From Paraburkholderia sp. UYCP14C (GTDB lineage Bacteria > Pseudomonadota > Gammaproteobacteria > Burkholderiales > Burkholderiaceae), in NCBI RefSeq assembly GCF_004197395.1, contig NZ_SELS01000057.1, positions 1 to 53,262 of the forward strand: 53,262 nucleotides of DNA, given 5' to 3'. The notes beneath the pieces are model-generated. The model did not search any database. It was not told the DNA's origin and worked only from the letters and a program-made list of their open reading frames with translations. Position numbers and translations under genes: made by a program. Shown one piece after another: positions 9,556 to 18,777 of this stretch; position 1 is the stretch's first letter; each line of letters begins with the position of its first letter.

Positions 9556-11097
9556 ATGAGCAGTGAGCCGCAAGAAGGTCGCATCTTCTTTACCGACACC
9601 GGCCGGAGCCTCGAGGAAGAAGACGAAATCCGACTGATCAGCGTGGGCATCGATGTCGGGTCCTCCACTTCGCACATGGTCGTTTCGCGCATCGTTCTCG
9701 AACGCACGACCACGCGCTACATCGTTGCGGAACGTACGATTCTCCACGAATCGGATATCTTGCTTACTCCCTACTCTGACGATCTGACGATCGATGAAAC
9801 CCGGCTCGGTGCGTTCATCGATGAGCAATACAAAAAGGCGGGGGTCACGCCCGACCAGATCGATACCGGCGCCCTGATCCTCACCGGGTTGGCGGTTCGC
9901 CGTCGCAACGCACGCGCAATCGCGGATCTGTTTGCAGCGCAGGCGGGCAAATTCGTTTCGGTCTCGGCCGGTGATGGCCTCGAATCCATGCTGGCGGCGT
10001 TCGGTTCCGGCGCCGTCTTGCGTGCACTGCGTCAAGGTACCCGTGTGCTGCACCTCGATATCGGCGGCGGGACCACGAAGATCGCCATCTGTGAAGAAGG
10101 CGAGGTCAAAAGCGTAACTGCTATCGACATCGGCGCGCGCATCATTACGCTTGACGACGAAGGCCGGGTTGCCCGTGTCGAAGCCGCAGGCGCACGTTTT
10201 GCCCAAGAGGTCGGCGCCACGCTGACCGTGGGTTATCCCCCGCTCCCCGGCGTATTGGAGACCATCGTAGAGCGCATGGCCGAGCGCCTGTGTGAGGCGT
10301 CCATGAAGAACGGCGCGGAACTCGATCCGGCAACTGCTTCGTTGCTGCGTCTCACCCCCCTGGAAGGCGCGCGGCTTCCCGATCTCGTCACGTTCTCCGG
10401 TGGTGTTTCGGAATACGTCTACGGCCGCGAAACGCGGGTATTCGGTGACCTGGGCTTGATGTTGGCGGCCGCCGTTCGCAAGCGCATCGAGGCCTCGGGA
10501 GCCGAAATCAGGGAAACGGATGAGGGTATCCGGGCCACGGTCGTCGGCGCCTCGCAATACACGGTTCAAGTGAGTGGTAGCACGGTGTACGTTGAACCGC
10601 AATCGGTTCTTCCTCTGCGCAATCTGCCGGTGGTGGTCCTCGATTTCGATCTGGAGCCGGATCAACTCGACCCCAAGGACATCGAAAAGGCAGTTGCGAC
10701 AGCGCTCGAGCGGATGGACCTGCACGAGGACACGCAGAGCGTTGCCCTCTTCTACCGGTTTGCCGGGACGGCATTCTATCGCCGCATGGACGCGTTCGTC
10801 GTCGGTGTCATGAACGCCATGCGCAAGCGGATCGAAGCCGGGCAACCTGTCGTCCTGATCGGTGAGGGCGATGTCGGCGGTCTGATCGGCATCCACTTCA
10901 AGCGGGAACGCGGCCTGCCGGTGCCTATCGTTTCCATTGACGGGATCTCGCTCAAGGAATTCGATTTCGTCGACATCGGCGAACTGCTTCCCACGGCCTC
11001 AGCGGCACCCGTGGTGATCAAATCTCTCGTGTTCCCGACGTCAAGCGGCCTGGGCCAAACCGCATTCGAGCCCGTGACCGAAATCGCGACCGCATAA
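9556..11097 (+). CDS. EutA-like actin-fold ATPase (reactivase family)
   Basis: A 513-residue protein similar along its length to EutA, the ATPase that reactivates ethanolamine ammonia-lyase by expelling damaged cobalamin. Phosphate 1 is VGIDVGSSTSHMV at 30-42, phosphate 2 is LDIGGGTTK at 167-175, and the adenosine motif region is FSGGVSEYV at 280-288. The C-terminus keeps the EutA-like PVVIKSLVFP. The ATG at 9556 has GGAG upstream. No eutB, eutC or other B12 enzyme lies in the window; its neighbours are a bicupin and, elsewhere in the region, CobW and nickel genes. A role in maintaining a metal-dependent cupin enzyme is inference. Confidence 0.8.
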   Translation: MSSEPQEGRIFFTDTGRSLEEEDEIRLISVGIDVGSSTSHMVVSRIVLERTTTRYIVAERTILHESDILLTPYSDDLTIDETRLGAFIDEQYKKAGVTPDQIDTGALILTGLAVRRRNARAIADLFAAQAGKFVSVSAGDGLESMLAAFGSGAVLRALRQGTRVLHLDIGGGTTKIAICEEGEVKSVTAIDIGARIITLDDEGRVARVEAAGARFAQEVGATLTVGYPPLPGVLETIVERMAERLCEASMKNGAELDPATASLLRLTPLEGARLPDLVTFSGGVSEYVYGRETRVFGDLGLMLAAAVRKRIEASGAEIRETDEGIRATVVGASQYTVQVSGSTVYVEPQSVLPLRNLPVVVLDFDLEPDQLDPKDIEKAVATALERMDLHEDTQSVALFYRFAGTAFYRRMDAFVVGVMNAMRKRIEAGQPVVLIGEGDVGGLIGIHFKRERGLPVPIVSIDGISLKEFDFVDIGELLPTASAAPVVIKSLVFPTSSGLGQTAFEPVTEIATA

Positions 11098-11107
11098 GGG
11101 ACTGGCG

Positions 11108-12061
11108 ATGCCCTATCTGCGCGATCTTTATCCCCCGAGCACTCCACGCGAATCCGGTTGGATGGATGTCAGTGGAGGTCATCGCCTCTTTTGGGAGGCC
11201 CATGGCAACCCCATGGGTATTCCCTTGCTGCATCTATGCGGGGGCCCAGGCGGTTTCCCTGGCCGCCAGGATCCCCGATTCTTTAACCCTATGGGTTATC
11301 GAATTGTGCTGATTCACCCGCGTGGGGCAGGTCGTTCTACGCCTGCGGCCAGCGTAGAACACAATACGATGGACGATCAGATCTCCGATATTGAGCAACT
11401 GCGCACCCTACTCGATATTGAACGCTGGATCGTTTCCGGGGCATCGTGGGGGACTACCGTGGCCTTGGCCTATGCGCAAACCCACCGACACAGAGTCCGT
11501 GCCCTGCTGCTGCGTGGCGTTTTTCTTTGCACCGAAACCGAACTTGAGTGGCTTTATGGAGGGGTCGCCGGTCGCCTGCATCCTGACGCCTGGGCGCGGT
11601 TCTCCGGATGCACTAGGGCCGTAGGACGTAAAGGTCTTCTACAGGCTTACGCAGAGGCATTGAATTGCGGCATCCCCGAAGAGGAATACGAAGCGGCTTA
11701 CCAGTGGTGCGCGTGGGAAGAACATTTGGCCGGATACCGAAACCAGCAACGCGACACGGACGCACAAACGAAGGCACAAGAATTGGCGATGGCTCGCATC
11801 TCCGTGCACTACTTCCTGAATGAAGGATTTCTATCACCGCATCAGCTAGCCGGTAATGCACACCAATTGCACGACGTTCCTGGAACGTTGATTCACGGCA
11901 CACGTGACGAGGTCACTCCCATCGGCGTATACCCCTTAATTCAGGCATGGAAAAATGCAGTGTTTCACCCTATTGATGGTGGAACCCACGTAAGCAGTGA
12001 CCATCCCGGCATGGTCGATTGCATTGTCCGCAGCTCGGGTGAGTTGATGAGTTTGAATTAA
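11108..12061 (+). CDS. Proline iminopeptidase-like alpha/beta hydrolase (S33 family)
   Basis: A 317-residue alpha/beta hydrolase of the S33 type. The oxyanion motif CGGPGG is near residue 44-49, HPRGAGRSTP at about 75-84 matches the DQRGxGxS element, and the nucleophile elbow is GASWGTT near 117. The Asp is in GTRDEVTP and the His in GGTHVSS near the C-terminus, so the triad looks complete. It starts 10 bases after the EutA-like stop. In this context it may cleave an amide or ester conjugate of the pathway substrate rather than a peptide. Confidence 0.8.
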   Translation: MPYLRDLYPPSTPRESGWMDVSGGHRLFWEAHGNPMGIPLLHLCGGPGGFPGRQDPRFFNPMGYRIVLIHPRGAGRSTPAASVEHNTMDDQISDIEQLRTLLDIERWIVSGASWGTTVALAYAQTHRHRVRALLLRGVFLCTETELEWLYGGVAGRLHPDAWARFSGCTRAVGRKGLLQAYAEALNCGIPEEEYEAAYQWCAWEEHLAGYRNQQRDTDAQTKAQELAMARISVHYFLNEGFLSPHQLAGNAHQLHDVPGTLIHGTRDEVTPIGVYPLIQAWKNAVFHPIDGGTHVSSDHPGMVDCIVRSSGELMSLN

Positions 12062-12158
12062 GTGGTATGTAAACCCCCCATTCCCTAAGTATCTTTTGCA
12101 TCCGATACTCCGTCACCTGTGTATGCACGGCGCGGGCAGCCGCTGGAGATAAGCGATA

Positions 12159-13493
12159 ATGAACTACGAAGTAAGCTCACAAACGATTCGCATCACGGAG
12201 TTCGTCGACGAACAAAAGATTGGCCCATTCATCTGGACGGTCGTATTCATCGGCTTTCTATGCCAACTCTGTGACGGTTATGATCTTTCGGCCGCTGCAT
12301 TTGCGGCAATTGGAATCGCCAGCGAGTTCGGGATCGAGAAACACGCCTTGGCCCCTCTGTTCAGTGTCGGCCTCTTCGGGATGCTGTTTGGTGCTCTGGG
12401 TTTCGGCTACATCGGTGACCGCTGGGGCCGGCGTGTGGCCGTCCTCTCTGCGGCGCTGCTTTGCAGTGCGTTCACCCTGCTTAGCGCGACTGCCGAATCC
12501 TTTTCTACACTGATCGTGTTCCGCTTCTTTACCGGCATTGCTCTCGGGGGCCTGCCTGCAAATACAGTGGCTCTGACAGCCGAATACGCACCGCAGCGTA
12601 AGCGCTCGTTGTTGATCACGATGATGTTTGTTGGCATGACTTTTGGTGGTGCTCTGCCGGGCCAACTCGGAAGCATCATTCACCCTACGCAATGGCGCCT
12701 GATTTTCACCATCGGTGGCGTGGCTCCGCTCGTGACCGCATTCCTCGCGTACTGCTTCTTGCCTGAGTCGATCAAGTTCCTGGTCGTGCGTAACCCGCAC
12801 GATCCGCAGATCGTGAAGCTTGCGCGCCGCATCCGTCCGGAGTTGAACATTCCGGTCGATCCGAGGTTTCAGATCCATCACCTTGCGGAAAAGAAATTCC
12901 ACGTCGGCCAACTCTTTGAAGGCAGTCTGCGCATCATTACTCCACTCATCTGGGTGATGTCGATCACGAACCTGTTTGCGAACTTCTTCATGAACAGTTG
13001 GATGCCGACGCTTCTGCATTCGTTGGGCCTGAACCCGCATCAGGCCGAACACGCTGCCTCCATGTACTACCTGGGTGGCGTTCTAGGGGGCCTTCTGATG
13101 TCATTGATGCTGGATCGGGGGCGTCTCTGGGTCGTGCCTCTGTATATGGCGCTCGGAGCCGTGGCGGCCCTGTTCCTCGGGCAGCAAACGCACTCCCTGA
13201 CGCTCGCCCTCGGCGTGTTCGGCATCGGCCTCTTCATCCTGGGTACGCAGTCGGGTACGAATGCTCTGATGGCCGCTTGCTACCCCACTCAGATCCGCGC
13301 CTCCGGTACGGGGTGGGCGCACGGTCTGGGACGCTTTGGCGCAATTGCAGGCCCGTTGACCGGCGGTCAACTGATCCGCATGCACATGGACATGGCGCAG
13401 ATCTTCTGGGCGCCGGCAATCATGTCGGTCATCGGTTGCCTGGCCACGATCTGGCTCTCACGCGCGGCCCGACATCGCTTCCCGAAGAGGTAA
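12159..13493 (+). CDS. AAHS-family aromatic acid:H+ symporter
   Basis: A 444-residue, 12-helix MFS permease. The DGYDLSAAAF motif in helix 1 and GDRWGRRVA in loop 2-3 are those of the aromatic acid:H+ symporters (PcaK, BenK, MhpT). Helix 5 and loop 8-9 motifs (LPESIKFLVV, GGVLGGLLMS) are also present. It is the last gene of the plus-strand operon. It should import an aromatic or related carboxylate, the likely inducer or substrate of the region. Confidence 0.85.
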   Translation: MNYEVSSQTIRITEFVDEQKIGPFIWTVVFIGFLCQLCDGYDLSAAAFAAIGIASEFGIEKHALAPLFSVGLFGMLFGALGFGYIGDRWGRRVAVLSAALLCSAFTLLSATAESFSTLIVFRFFTGIALGGLPANTVALTAEYAPQRKRSLLITMMFVGMTFGGALPGQLGSIIHPTQWRLIFTIGGVAPLVTAFLAYCFLPESIKFLVVRNPHDPQIVKLARRIRPELNIPVDPRFQIHHLAEKKFHVGQLFEGSLRIITPLIWVMSITNLFANFFMNSWMPTLLHSLGLNPHQAEHAASMYYLGGVLGGLLMSLMLDRGRLWVVPLYMALGAVAALFLGQQTHSLTLALGVFGIGLFILGTQSGTNALMAACYPTQIRASGTGWAHGLGRFGAIAGPLTGGQLIRMHMDMAQIFWAPAIMSVIGCLATIWLSRAARHRFPKR

Positions 13494-13512
13494 CCGCAAA
13501 CTTTAGTAGCTC

Positions 13513-13539
13513 GCCGGGGCTTTGTTCGGAAGCCCCGGT
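13513..13539. terminator. Hairpin between convergent operons
   Basis: The stem CCGGGGCTT / AAGCCCCGG with a seven-base loop sits 20 bases after the transporter stop, between convergent operons. There is no clear T tract, so termination may be weak or Rho-aided. Confidence 0.6.
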
Positions 13540-13571
13540 TGACTATGACGAGTCTGTTTGCCGGGACTTGT

Positions 13572-13642
13572 TCAATCGGTACGCATCTGCTGACGCGCAA
13601 GGTGGAATCGCAGCAGCGTGAGGTCTGCCGAACCCATCATTA
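13572..13642 (+). pseudogene. IS5-like transposase C-terminal fragment
   Basis: One plus-strand frame reads IGTHLLTRKVESQQRE, resembling the C-terminal signature of IS5-type DDE transposases (IGxxLxARxxxxQxxE). The same segment, about 85% identical over roughly 45 bases, recurs at 22109-22155. Only this short tail remains. Confidence 0.45.
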
Positions 13643-14332
13643 GCCGTAGGCCAAGGGTTCGGCGTTGGGGATCTTCATTGCCGTCACCGCCTCATCCTCG
13701 AGGCCTTCAATGATCTGTATGAGAGACCGCAAGGTTGTCCCGTGAGCGCATACCAATACGCGCTTGCCTGCCAGTATGCACGGCAAGATCAGGTCCGACC
13801 ATGCCGCACGCACACGGATTGCCGCATCGCCAATAGATTCACCACGGGGCAATGACTGGGGAGCGAATCGAGAATAGCGGGGATCCGACTCGGGACTGTA
13901 TTGATGTTTTGGGGGCACGGGCTGCGGACGGGCATCCGCGTCAAAGCGGAAATTCGCCAACTGAAGAGGCCCGTACTGGGCCGAAACTTCCGCTTTGGTC
14001 ATGCCGGTCAAAATACCGTAATGCCGTTCATTGAGGCGCCAATCGGTGACCAGCGGACGTTCCTGGTCCGCATGGATGTGCCTGGCCACGACCCAATAGG
14101 TGCGCAGGGCCCGGGTCAACATCGAGGCAAACCCACAATCAAAAGTCCATTGCGCATCCCTTAGCATCTCAGCCGCAATCTGGGCCTGAATCATGCCCTG
14201 CGGCGTCAGATCGATATCTGCCCATCCGGTGAACCTGGAACTAGCATTCCATTCGGATTCGCCGTGTCGGAGTAGCACCAGTTTTGTCTGGGGTCCGAGT
14301 GGTGCGGGGCGGAGCATCTTTGGGTTTTCCAC
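13640..14332 (-). CDS. Phosphoglycerate mutase-like protein (GpmA family)
   Basis: A 230-residue histidine phosphatase closest to 2,3-bisphosphoglycerate-dependent phosphoglycerate mutase. It has LLRHGESEWN (catalytic His near residue 23), LTRALRT, LNERHYGILTGMTKAE and a second His in CAHGTTLRSLI, where GpmA usually has HGNSLR. The start is GTG 14332, preceded by AGAGAAG; an in-frame ATG lies 15 bases inside. It is the last gene of a nine-gene catabolic operon, an odd place for a glycolytic enzyme. A phosphatase or mutase on a pathway intermediate is possible. Confidence 0.8.
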   Translation of the reverse strand: MENPKMLRPAPLGPQTKLVLLRHGESEWNASSRFTGWADIDLTPQGMIQAQIAAEMLRDAQWTFDCGFASMLTRALRTYWVVARHIHADQERPLVTDWRLNERHYGILTGMTKAEVSAQYGPLQLANFRFDADARPQPVPPKHQYSPESDPRYSRFAPQSLPRGESIGDAAIRVRAAWSDLILPCILAGKRVLVCAHGTTLRSLIQIIEGLEDEAVTAMKIPNAEPLAYG

Positions 14333-14360
14333 TTCTCTATTTGTTGTTCGCGGTCTTGCG

Positions 14361-15476
14361 TCAGTCGTGGATACAGGCCTCGAAACCGGCTCTCAAGGCC
14401 TCACGCTCCAGGTTGCGGCCGATCAACACGTACCGGCTATAGCGGGCCTCCGCTTCCGACCAGGGGCCTTGCAAGTCGCCCTCCATGAGCATGTGGACCG
14501 ATTGGAATACGTAACGGCGCTCGCATCCCAAGATGTAGAAGATCCCCTTGGTTCGCAAGATATCGGCGCCCCGCTCTGTCACCAGGTTCCCAAGCCATTG
14601 TTCAAGCCTGGACAGATCCAGGGCCTTGTTCGTTGCCAACGAGACGCTACGGATACCATTGGCCTGGATGTGGTTATCTTCGTCGTGGGCGTGCTCGTGA
14701 CAGTGGTAGTCATGACCGTGACCGCAATGTTCGCCATGCACATGTCCATGGTCGTGACCTTGGTCGTGACCTTGGTCGTGATCGCAGTGAGTACCGTGGC
14801 CGCAATGCGCATCGTGGACGTGCGCAGTAGCCGGAGCTTGCGTCATCGTGGCCAGGCCTTCAACGCGGGACAGGTCAAACGATCCACGGCCGATCACCGC
14901 GTCGAGTTGGACCTGGCAACGTGATGTCTTGTAGATCCGTGCAAACGGGTTGAGCACCCGAAGTGCGGTCTCGATGCCATGCAACCGCTTTTCCTCTACG
15001 TGCTCGACCTTGTTGATAATCAGTTGATCCGCGAACGCGACTTGTTCCACGGCTTCCAGACTATCTCCAAGTCTCTGGTGGATGTGCACAGCATCCACCA
15101 GAGTGATGATCGAATCGAGCTTTAGGTGAGCCTGCAAATGTGGATCGACCAGGAACGTCTGGATCACGGGCGCTGGGGCTGCCAAACCGGTAGTCTCGAT
15201 GATCACTGCGTCAAAGTTCTGAGCCTGGGCCAGAAGCTTATAAAGCACCTGGATCAAATCCCCCCGGACCGTGCAACAGATGCAGCCGTTGTTCATTTCG
15301 AACAACTCGTCATCAGATGACACAACCAGATCATTGTCGATACCGATCTCACCGAACTCGTTGACAATCACGGCGTACTTTTTGCCGTGATCTTCCGACA
15401 GAATACGGTTGAGCAGCGTAGTCTTACCGGCCCCCAAATAACCGGTGAGAACCGTTACCGGAATAGGCTTTTTCAT
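14361..15476 (-). CDS. CobW/P47K G3E GTPase with His-rich segment
   Basis: A 371-residue G3E GTPase. Walker A is GYLGAGKT at 12-19, the metal-binding CICC motif is at 65-68, the ETTGLA switch follows, and INKVE is the NKxD-like guanine motif. Between the GTPase and CobW C-terminal domains (about 218-270) is a stretch dominated by His, Asp, Gly and Cys. Proteins of this kind deliver or store zinc, cobalt or nickel for client enzymes. It sits 28 bases upstream of the phosphatase-like gene in the same operon. The zinc dehydrogenase next door, or the cupins, are possible clients. Confidence 0.85.
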   Translation of the reverse strand: MKKPIPVTVLTGYLGAGKTTLLNRILSEDHGKKYAVIVNEFGEIGIDNDLVVSSDDELFEMNNGCICCTVRGDLIQVLYKLLAQAQNFDAVIIETTGLAAPAPVIQTFLVDPHLQAHLKLDSIITLVDAVHIHQRLGDSLEAVEQVAFADQLIINKVEHVEEKRLHGIETALRVLNPFARIYKTSRCQVQLDAVIGRGSFDLSRVEGLATMTQAPATAHVHDAHCGHGTHCDHDQGHDQGHDHGHVHGEHCGHGHDYHCHEHAHDEDNHIQANGIRSVSLATNKALDLSRLEQWLGNLVTERGADILRTKGIFYILGCERRYVFQSVHMLMEGDLQGPWSEAEARYSRYVLIGRNLEREALRAGFEACIHD

Positions 15477-15567
15477 TCATGTCTCTCCAACGCCCACCGG
15501 ACCCAGCTCGCCCCTGGGTCTGAAACATTACAAGCTCAGGCCCGTGGGACCCGAATTCGCTCCTGAT

Positions 15568-16674
15568 TTACAGCCAGGGCATGATCGACACGTGGATCGC
15601 GTCTTCTGCACCGCCCACCGCCTTGATAGCCACGTCTGCGTCCTTGAGGGCAAAACGATGCGTGGTGACCTTTTCGAGCGGGAAACGCTTCGACGCCAAT
15701 TGCTTCAATGCGAGTTCGCAAGCCTTGTACGAGTGCCCGCGAGCCGACTTGATCGTGATGGCCTTGACGGTCACCTTGCCGATCGGGAAGTTTGGGAAGT
15801 CGGCCATCTCGCCTTGAATCAGCAGCGTGCCGCACTTGCGCTTCAGCGCTTCGATGCCGAGCAGAATTGCCTTCGTTCCTGCGCCTGCCGTGCAGTCCAG
15901 AGCGACATCAACCCCACGGCCGTTGGTTGCTTTCAGGATCTTTTCCAGCGGGTCTTCCTGGGTCACGTCGATCACGACGTCGGCGCCGAGTTCCTTCGCG
16001 ATTTCGAGGCGCCTCGAATCTTTTGCCGTGCCGGTCACGATGATCATGGAGGCACCCGCCTGCTTGCACGCAACGACTTGCGACAGACCTTGCTGGCCCG
16101 GGCCCTGGATCAGGACCGACGTGTCATAGCCAACGTTACAGTCGAACAGTGCCCATTCGATGCCGTTTGCCATCGGGGTCACGACACCTGCGAGTTCCGG
16201 ATCCAGACCTTCCGGAACCTTGTGGACGACTGCGTTCGAGGGCAGGTAGATGTATTGCGACAGACCGCCCAGCAGCGGCGAGTGGTCGTTGTCGATGGCC
16301 GTGTATCCGAGGCGGATGCCCTTCGGGTTGAAACGCCAGTCGGTGCCGATGCAGTGACGGTATTGGCCAGAGTGGCAGTGTTCGCACTGGCCGCACGCGG
16401 TGTAGTGTTCCGGGAAAATGCGATCACCGATTTTGAGGCCCGTGCGCTTCAGGAACTCGGGGCCGGCCTTTTCGAGGATACCGATGTTCTCATGACCCAT
16501 GATGATCGGCGCGCCCTTCAGTTGCTCCTTGTACATCTTGACGTCGGTACCGCAGATGCCGGCGACCTCGACGCGCATCAGCGCGCAATCGTCCTCCACT
16601 TCCGGCATGTCGAATTCGCGCATTTCCAGTTCGCTCGGGCCGACACGAACCTGCGCAAGAACCTTATCCACCAT
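15568..16674 (-). CDS. Zinc-dependent medium-chain alcohol dehydrogenase
   Basis: A 368-residue MDR-family enzyme resembling threonine/sorbitol dehydrogenases. Catalytic zinc ligands lie in GICGTD (about 40) and GHEN (about 65). The structural zinc site is CGQCEHCHSGQYRHC near 98-112. The nucleotide site is QGPGQQGLS near 185-195. It probably oxidises a hydroxylated intermediate or reduces a carbonyl of the pathway with NAD(P). It is preceded by the HpcH/HpaI aldolase gene (112-base gap) and followed by CobW. Confidence 0.85.
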   Translation of the reverse strand: MVDKVLAQVRVGPSELEMREFDMPEVEDDCALMRVEVAGICGTDVKMYKEQLKGAPIIMGHENIGILEKAGPEFLKRTGLKIGDRIFPEHYTACGQCEHCHSGQYRHCIGTDWRFNPKGIRLGYTAIDNDHSPLLGGLSQYIYLPSNAVVHKVPEGLDPELAGVVTPMANGIEWALFDCNVGYDTSVLIQGPGQQGLSQVVACKQAGASMIIVTGTAKDSRRLEIAKELGADVVIDVTQEDPLEKILKATNGRGVDVALDCTAGAGTKAILLGIEALKRKCGTLLIQGEMADFPNFPIGKVTVKAITIKSARGHSYKACELALKQLASKRFPLEKVTTHRFALKDADVAIKAVGGAEDAIHVSIMPWL

Positions 16675-16786
16675 CTCTAATACTCCTTAGAAAAGTTTGA
16701 CCCGCAGCAATTCCGTTTGCCGTCCGGCCCCTGTGCATTTGAGCAATCCGTCGCCAGATGGATCAACCGATTAGCCGACCAACGCT

Positions 16787-17635
16787 TCAACGTCCTACCT
16801 GGGCCCGCACGGTATTCACGGTATCGAAGCTACGCGGTGCCGCTGCCATCAGAAATCGATAGCCCTCATCGATCACACGTTGTGCGTTGGCCTTCGTAAC
16901 GTGAGGATGTCCAACAATCACGTTGTGTTCCTTGCATGTGGCAACGACTTGCGCCATTGCGGCCAACACTTCCGGGTGCTCGGTCTGACGGGGAACGCCC
17001 AATTCCTGACTCAGGTCGCCCTCTCCGATCAGGATGGCGCCGATCCCAGGGACGTTCTTCAGCATGTCAGGGAGGTTCGTGATCCCTGCGATGTCTTCGA
17101 TCTGAAGAACGGCGAAGATCTCGCCCTCGGCAGCCAGGGGCCATACGTCGGCTTTAGCGTAGTATTCGGCCATCGAGAGTCCCCAGTAACGCGCAGCCTG
17201 CATCGGGCCATCGCCGCGGATGCCCGCCGGTTCGTAAAGAGGCTTGTCCTTCCGGCGTGCGTAACGGCATGCGGCAATCGCGTTGTATGCCTCTTCGACG
17301 GTGGAGATGTGCGGGAACACAATGCCATAGCAACCGATGTCCAGAGCCTGTTTGGCCAGGAACTGATTCATCTCGCAACCGTTAGCCGGAACACGGGCAA
17401 ACGGGGTCACCGCCGGGGCGAGGCCGTCCTTTGCGATCTGGCCGCGGTTCATCAGGTATTGCAGGCTGTTACGCAGGCTCTTGATATCCCAGCCGCGGTG
17501 CTCCCCTTCGAAGACCACCGAATCATAGGGCGATGCCTGGAGTTCGGTTGCGGTTTCGATTTCGCACGGTGCGAACAGGGAGAATGCGTGGCCGCCCGTT
17601 TCGAGGGCGTGGATAACACCATTAAGACGCGACAT
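16787..17635 (-). CDS. HpcH/HpaI-type class II pyruvate aldolase
   Basis: A 282-residue TIM-barrel protein of the HpcH/HpaI/citrate lyase family. It has FEGEHRGWD near residue 45, the position of the catalytic His/Asp loop, and a central CYGIVFPHISTVEEA segment with a metal-ligand region QIEDIAGI near 185. The ATG at 17635 begins MSRLNGV. The family cleaves 4-hydroxy-2-oxoacids to pyruvate plus an aldehyde or oxoacid. Next to a LigJ-like hydratase it plausibly performs the aldol cleavage of a hydrated ring-fission product. Confidence 0.8.
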   Translation of the reverse strand: MSRLNGVIHALETGGHAFSLFAPCEIETATELQASPYDSVVFEGEHRGWDIKSLRNSLQYLMNRGQIAKDGLAPAVTPFARVPANGCEMNQFLAKQALDIGCYGIVFPHISTVEEAYNAIAACRYARRKDKPLYEPAGIRGDGPMQAARYWGLSMAEYYAKADVWPLAAEGEIFAVLQIEDIAGITNLPDMLKNVPGIGAILIGEGDLSQELGVPRQTEHPEVLAAMAQVVATCKEHNVIVGHPHVTKANAQRVIDEGYRFLMAAAPRSFDTVNTVRAQVGR

Positions 17636-17656
17636 GTCTTTACCTTTGTTGTTGAC

Positions 17657-17677
17657 GGGGAGCCCCACGGGCTCCCC
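17657..17677 (-). terminator. Intra-operon hairpin upstream of the aldolase
   Basis: A perfect 9-bp stem (GGGGAGCCC / GGGCTCCCC) with a CAC loop, located between the LigJ-like stop and the aldolase start. There is no T run. It may stabilise processed mRNA or act as a partial terminator. Confidence 0.55.
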
Positions 17678-17683
17678 TCGTTG

Positions 17684-18733
17684 CTACCTGGCGGCCGCGG
17701 CCTGTGCCTCTGCTTCACGGGCTTTCAACAGTGCATCGAGGCGCGGGTAGACCCGACGGGCATTGCCTTCGAAGATCTTGAACTTCGTCTCTTCGCTCAG
17801 GCCTTGAACCTGATCGATATAGCGCTTGGTATCGTCGAATGCGTGACCCGTTTCCGGATCGATCCCGGGCACTGCTCCCAGCATTTCCGATGCAAACAGG
17901 ATGTTGTCTTCCGGAACGACACGGGTCAGTAGCTCAATCCCCGGGAGGTGATAGACGCACGTATCAAAGAACACGTTCTGCATCACGTGCTCGACGAGCT
18001 GACGCTTTTGCATTGCCAGGCTCATGCCACGGTAACGGCCCCAGTGATAGGGAACGGCGCCGCCGCCGTGCGGGATCACGAAACGCAGGGTCGGGAAATC
18101 CTTGAACAGGTTGCCCTGAATCAACTGCATAAACACGGCCGTATCAGCGTTGATGTAGTGCGCGCCCGTGTGGTGGAAGTTCGGATTGCAACACGAACTG
18201 ACGTGGATCATTGCCGGCACGTCGAGTTCCACCAGCTTTTCGTAAATCGGATACCAGTGGCGGTCCGTCATCGGCGGCCCGCTCCAGTTACCGCCGCTTG
18301 GATCCGGGTTCAGGTTCACGCCGACGAAACCGAGTTCGTTCACCGCGCGCTCCAGTTCCGGAATGCAATTCGCGGGGCTGACACCGGGGTTCTGCGGTAG
18401 TTGCGCGACACCGACAAAGTTGTCGGGCAGCAGCGTGGCGATCCGATGGATGAGATCGTTGGACAGACGCGTCCACTCGACCGACGTTGCTTCGTTGCCG
18501 ATGTGATGCGCCATACCAGCGGCACGGGGGCTGAAGATCGTAAGATCGGAACCGCGTTCGCGTTGCAGTTTCAGTTGCGGCTGAACACTGGCAATGATCT
18601 CCTCATCGCTGACACCCAGGTCCGTGCTCCTGGGCTTGCGTGCCGGGTCCAACAACCCTGCAAGCTGCTTGTCGCGGAACACATGCAAGGCCAGCGGTTC
18701 GGTCGTGTAATGGCAGTGGGTATCGATAATCAT
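17684..18733 (-). CDS. LigJ-like 4-oxalomesaconate hydratase (amidohydrolase superfamily)
   Basis: A 349-residue metal-dependent TIM-barrel protein very close in pattern to LigJ, the hydratase of the protocatechuate 4,5-cleavage and gallate pathways. It has MIIDTHCHYTT with the HxH metal pair at 6-8, TIFSPRA near 92, ELGFVGVNLNPDPSGG, MIHVSSCCNPNFH, and IPHGGGAVPYHWGR. The start chosen is ATG 18733, which gives MIIDTHCHY as the family N-terminus. An alanine-rich tail ends the protein. It should hydrate an oxo-dicarboxylic enoate before aldol cleavage by the next gene's product. Confidence 0.85.
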   Translation of the reverse strand: MIIDTHCHYTTEPLALHVFRDKQLAGLLDPARKPRSTDLGVSDEEIIASVQPQLKLQRERGSDLTIFSPRAAGMAHHIGNEATSVEWTRLSNDLIHRIATLLPDNFVGVAQLPQNPGVSPANCIPELERAVNELGFVGVNLNPDPSGGNWSGPPMTDRHWYPIYEKLVELDVPAMIHVSSCCNPNFHHTGAHYINADTAVFMQLIQGNLFKDFPTLRFVIPHGGGAVPYHWGRYRGMSLAMQKRQLVEHVMQNVFFDTCVYHLPGIELLTRVVPEDNILFASEMLGAVPGIDPETGHAFDDTKRYIDQVQGLSEETKFKIFEGNARRVYPRLDALLKAREAEAQAAAAR

Positions 18734-18777
18734 GGTAGGGAACCGCCGTATATCAATTCGCTTTCCGTCTCGGTGTG

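Noticed and set aside
8196-9713. Minus-strand frame of about 505 residues
   Set aside because: Lies opposite the bicupin gene, which has clear motifs and a good ribosome-binding site; long antisense frames are common in high-GC DNA.
9493-10896. Minus-strand frame of about 467 residues
   Set aside because: Antisense of the EutA-like gene; no family pattern.
9556-11097. Ethanolamine utilisation (eut) operon
   Set aside because: Only EutA-like genes are present; no EutB, EutC, microcompartment shell or cobalamin genes.
14700-14820. Tandem repeat array in the CobW gene
   Set aside because: Short imperfect repeats that simply encode the His/Asp/Gly-rich protein segment; no spacer structure of a CRISPR.
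14193-14924. Plus-strand frame encoding a valine/methionine-rich, membrane-like protein
   Set aside because: It is the antisense of the His-rich segment of the CobW gene: reverse-complemented His and Asp codons read as Val and Met, which imitates a membrane span.
15445-16680. Plus-strand frame of about 411 residues
   Set aside because: Antisense of the zinc dehydrogenase gene, whose zinc and nucleotide motifs are intact.
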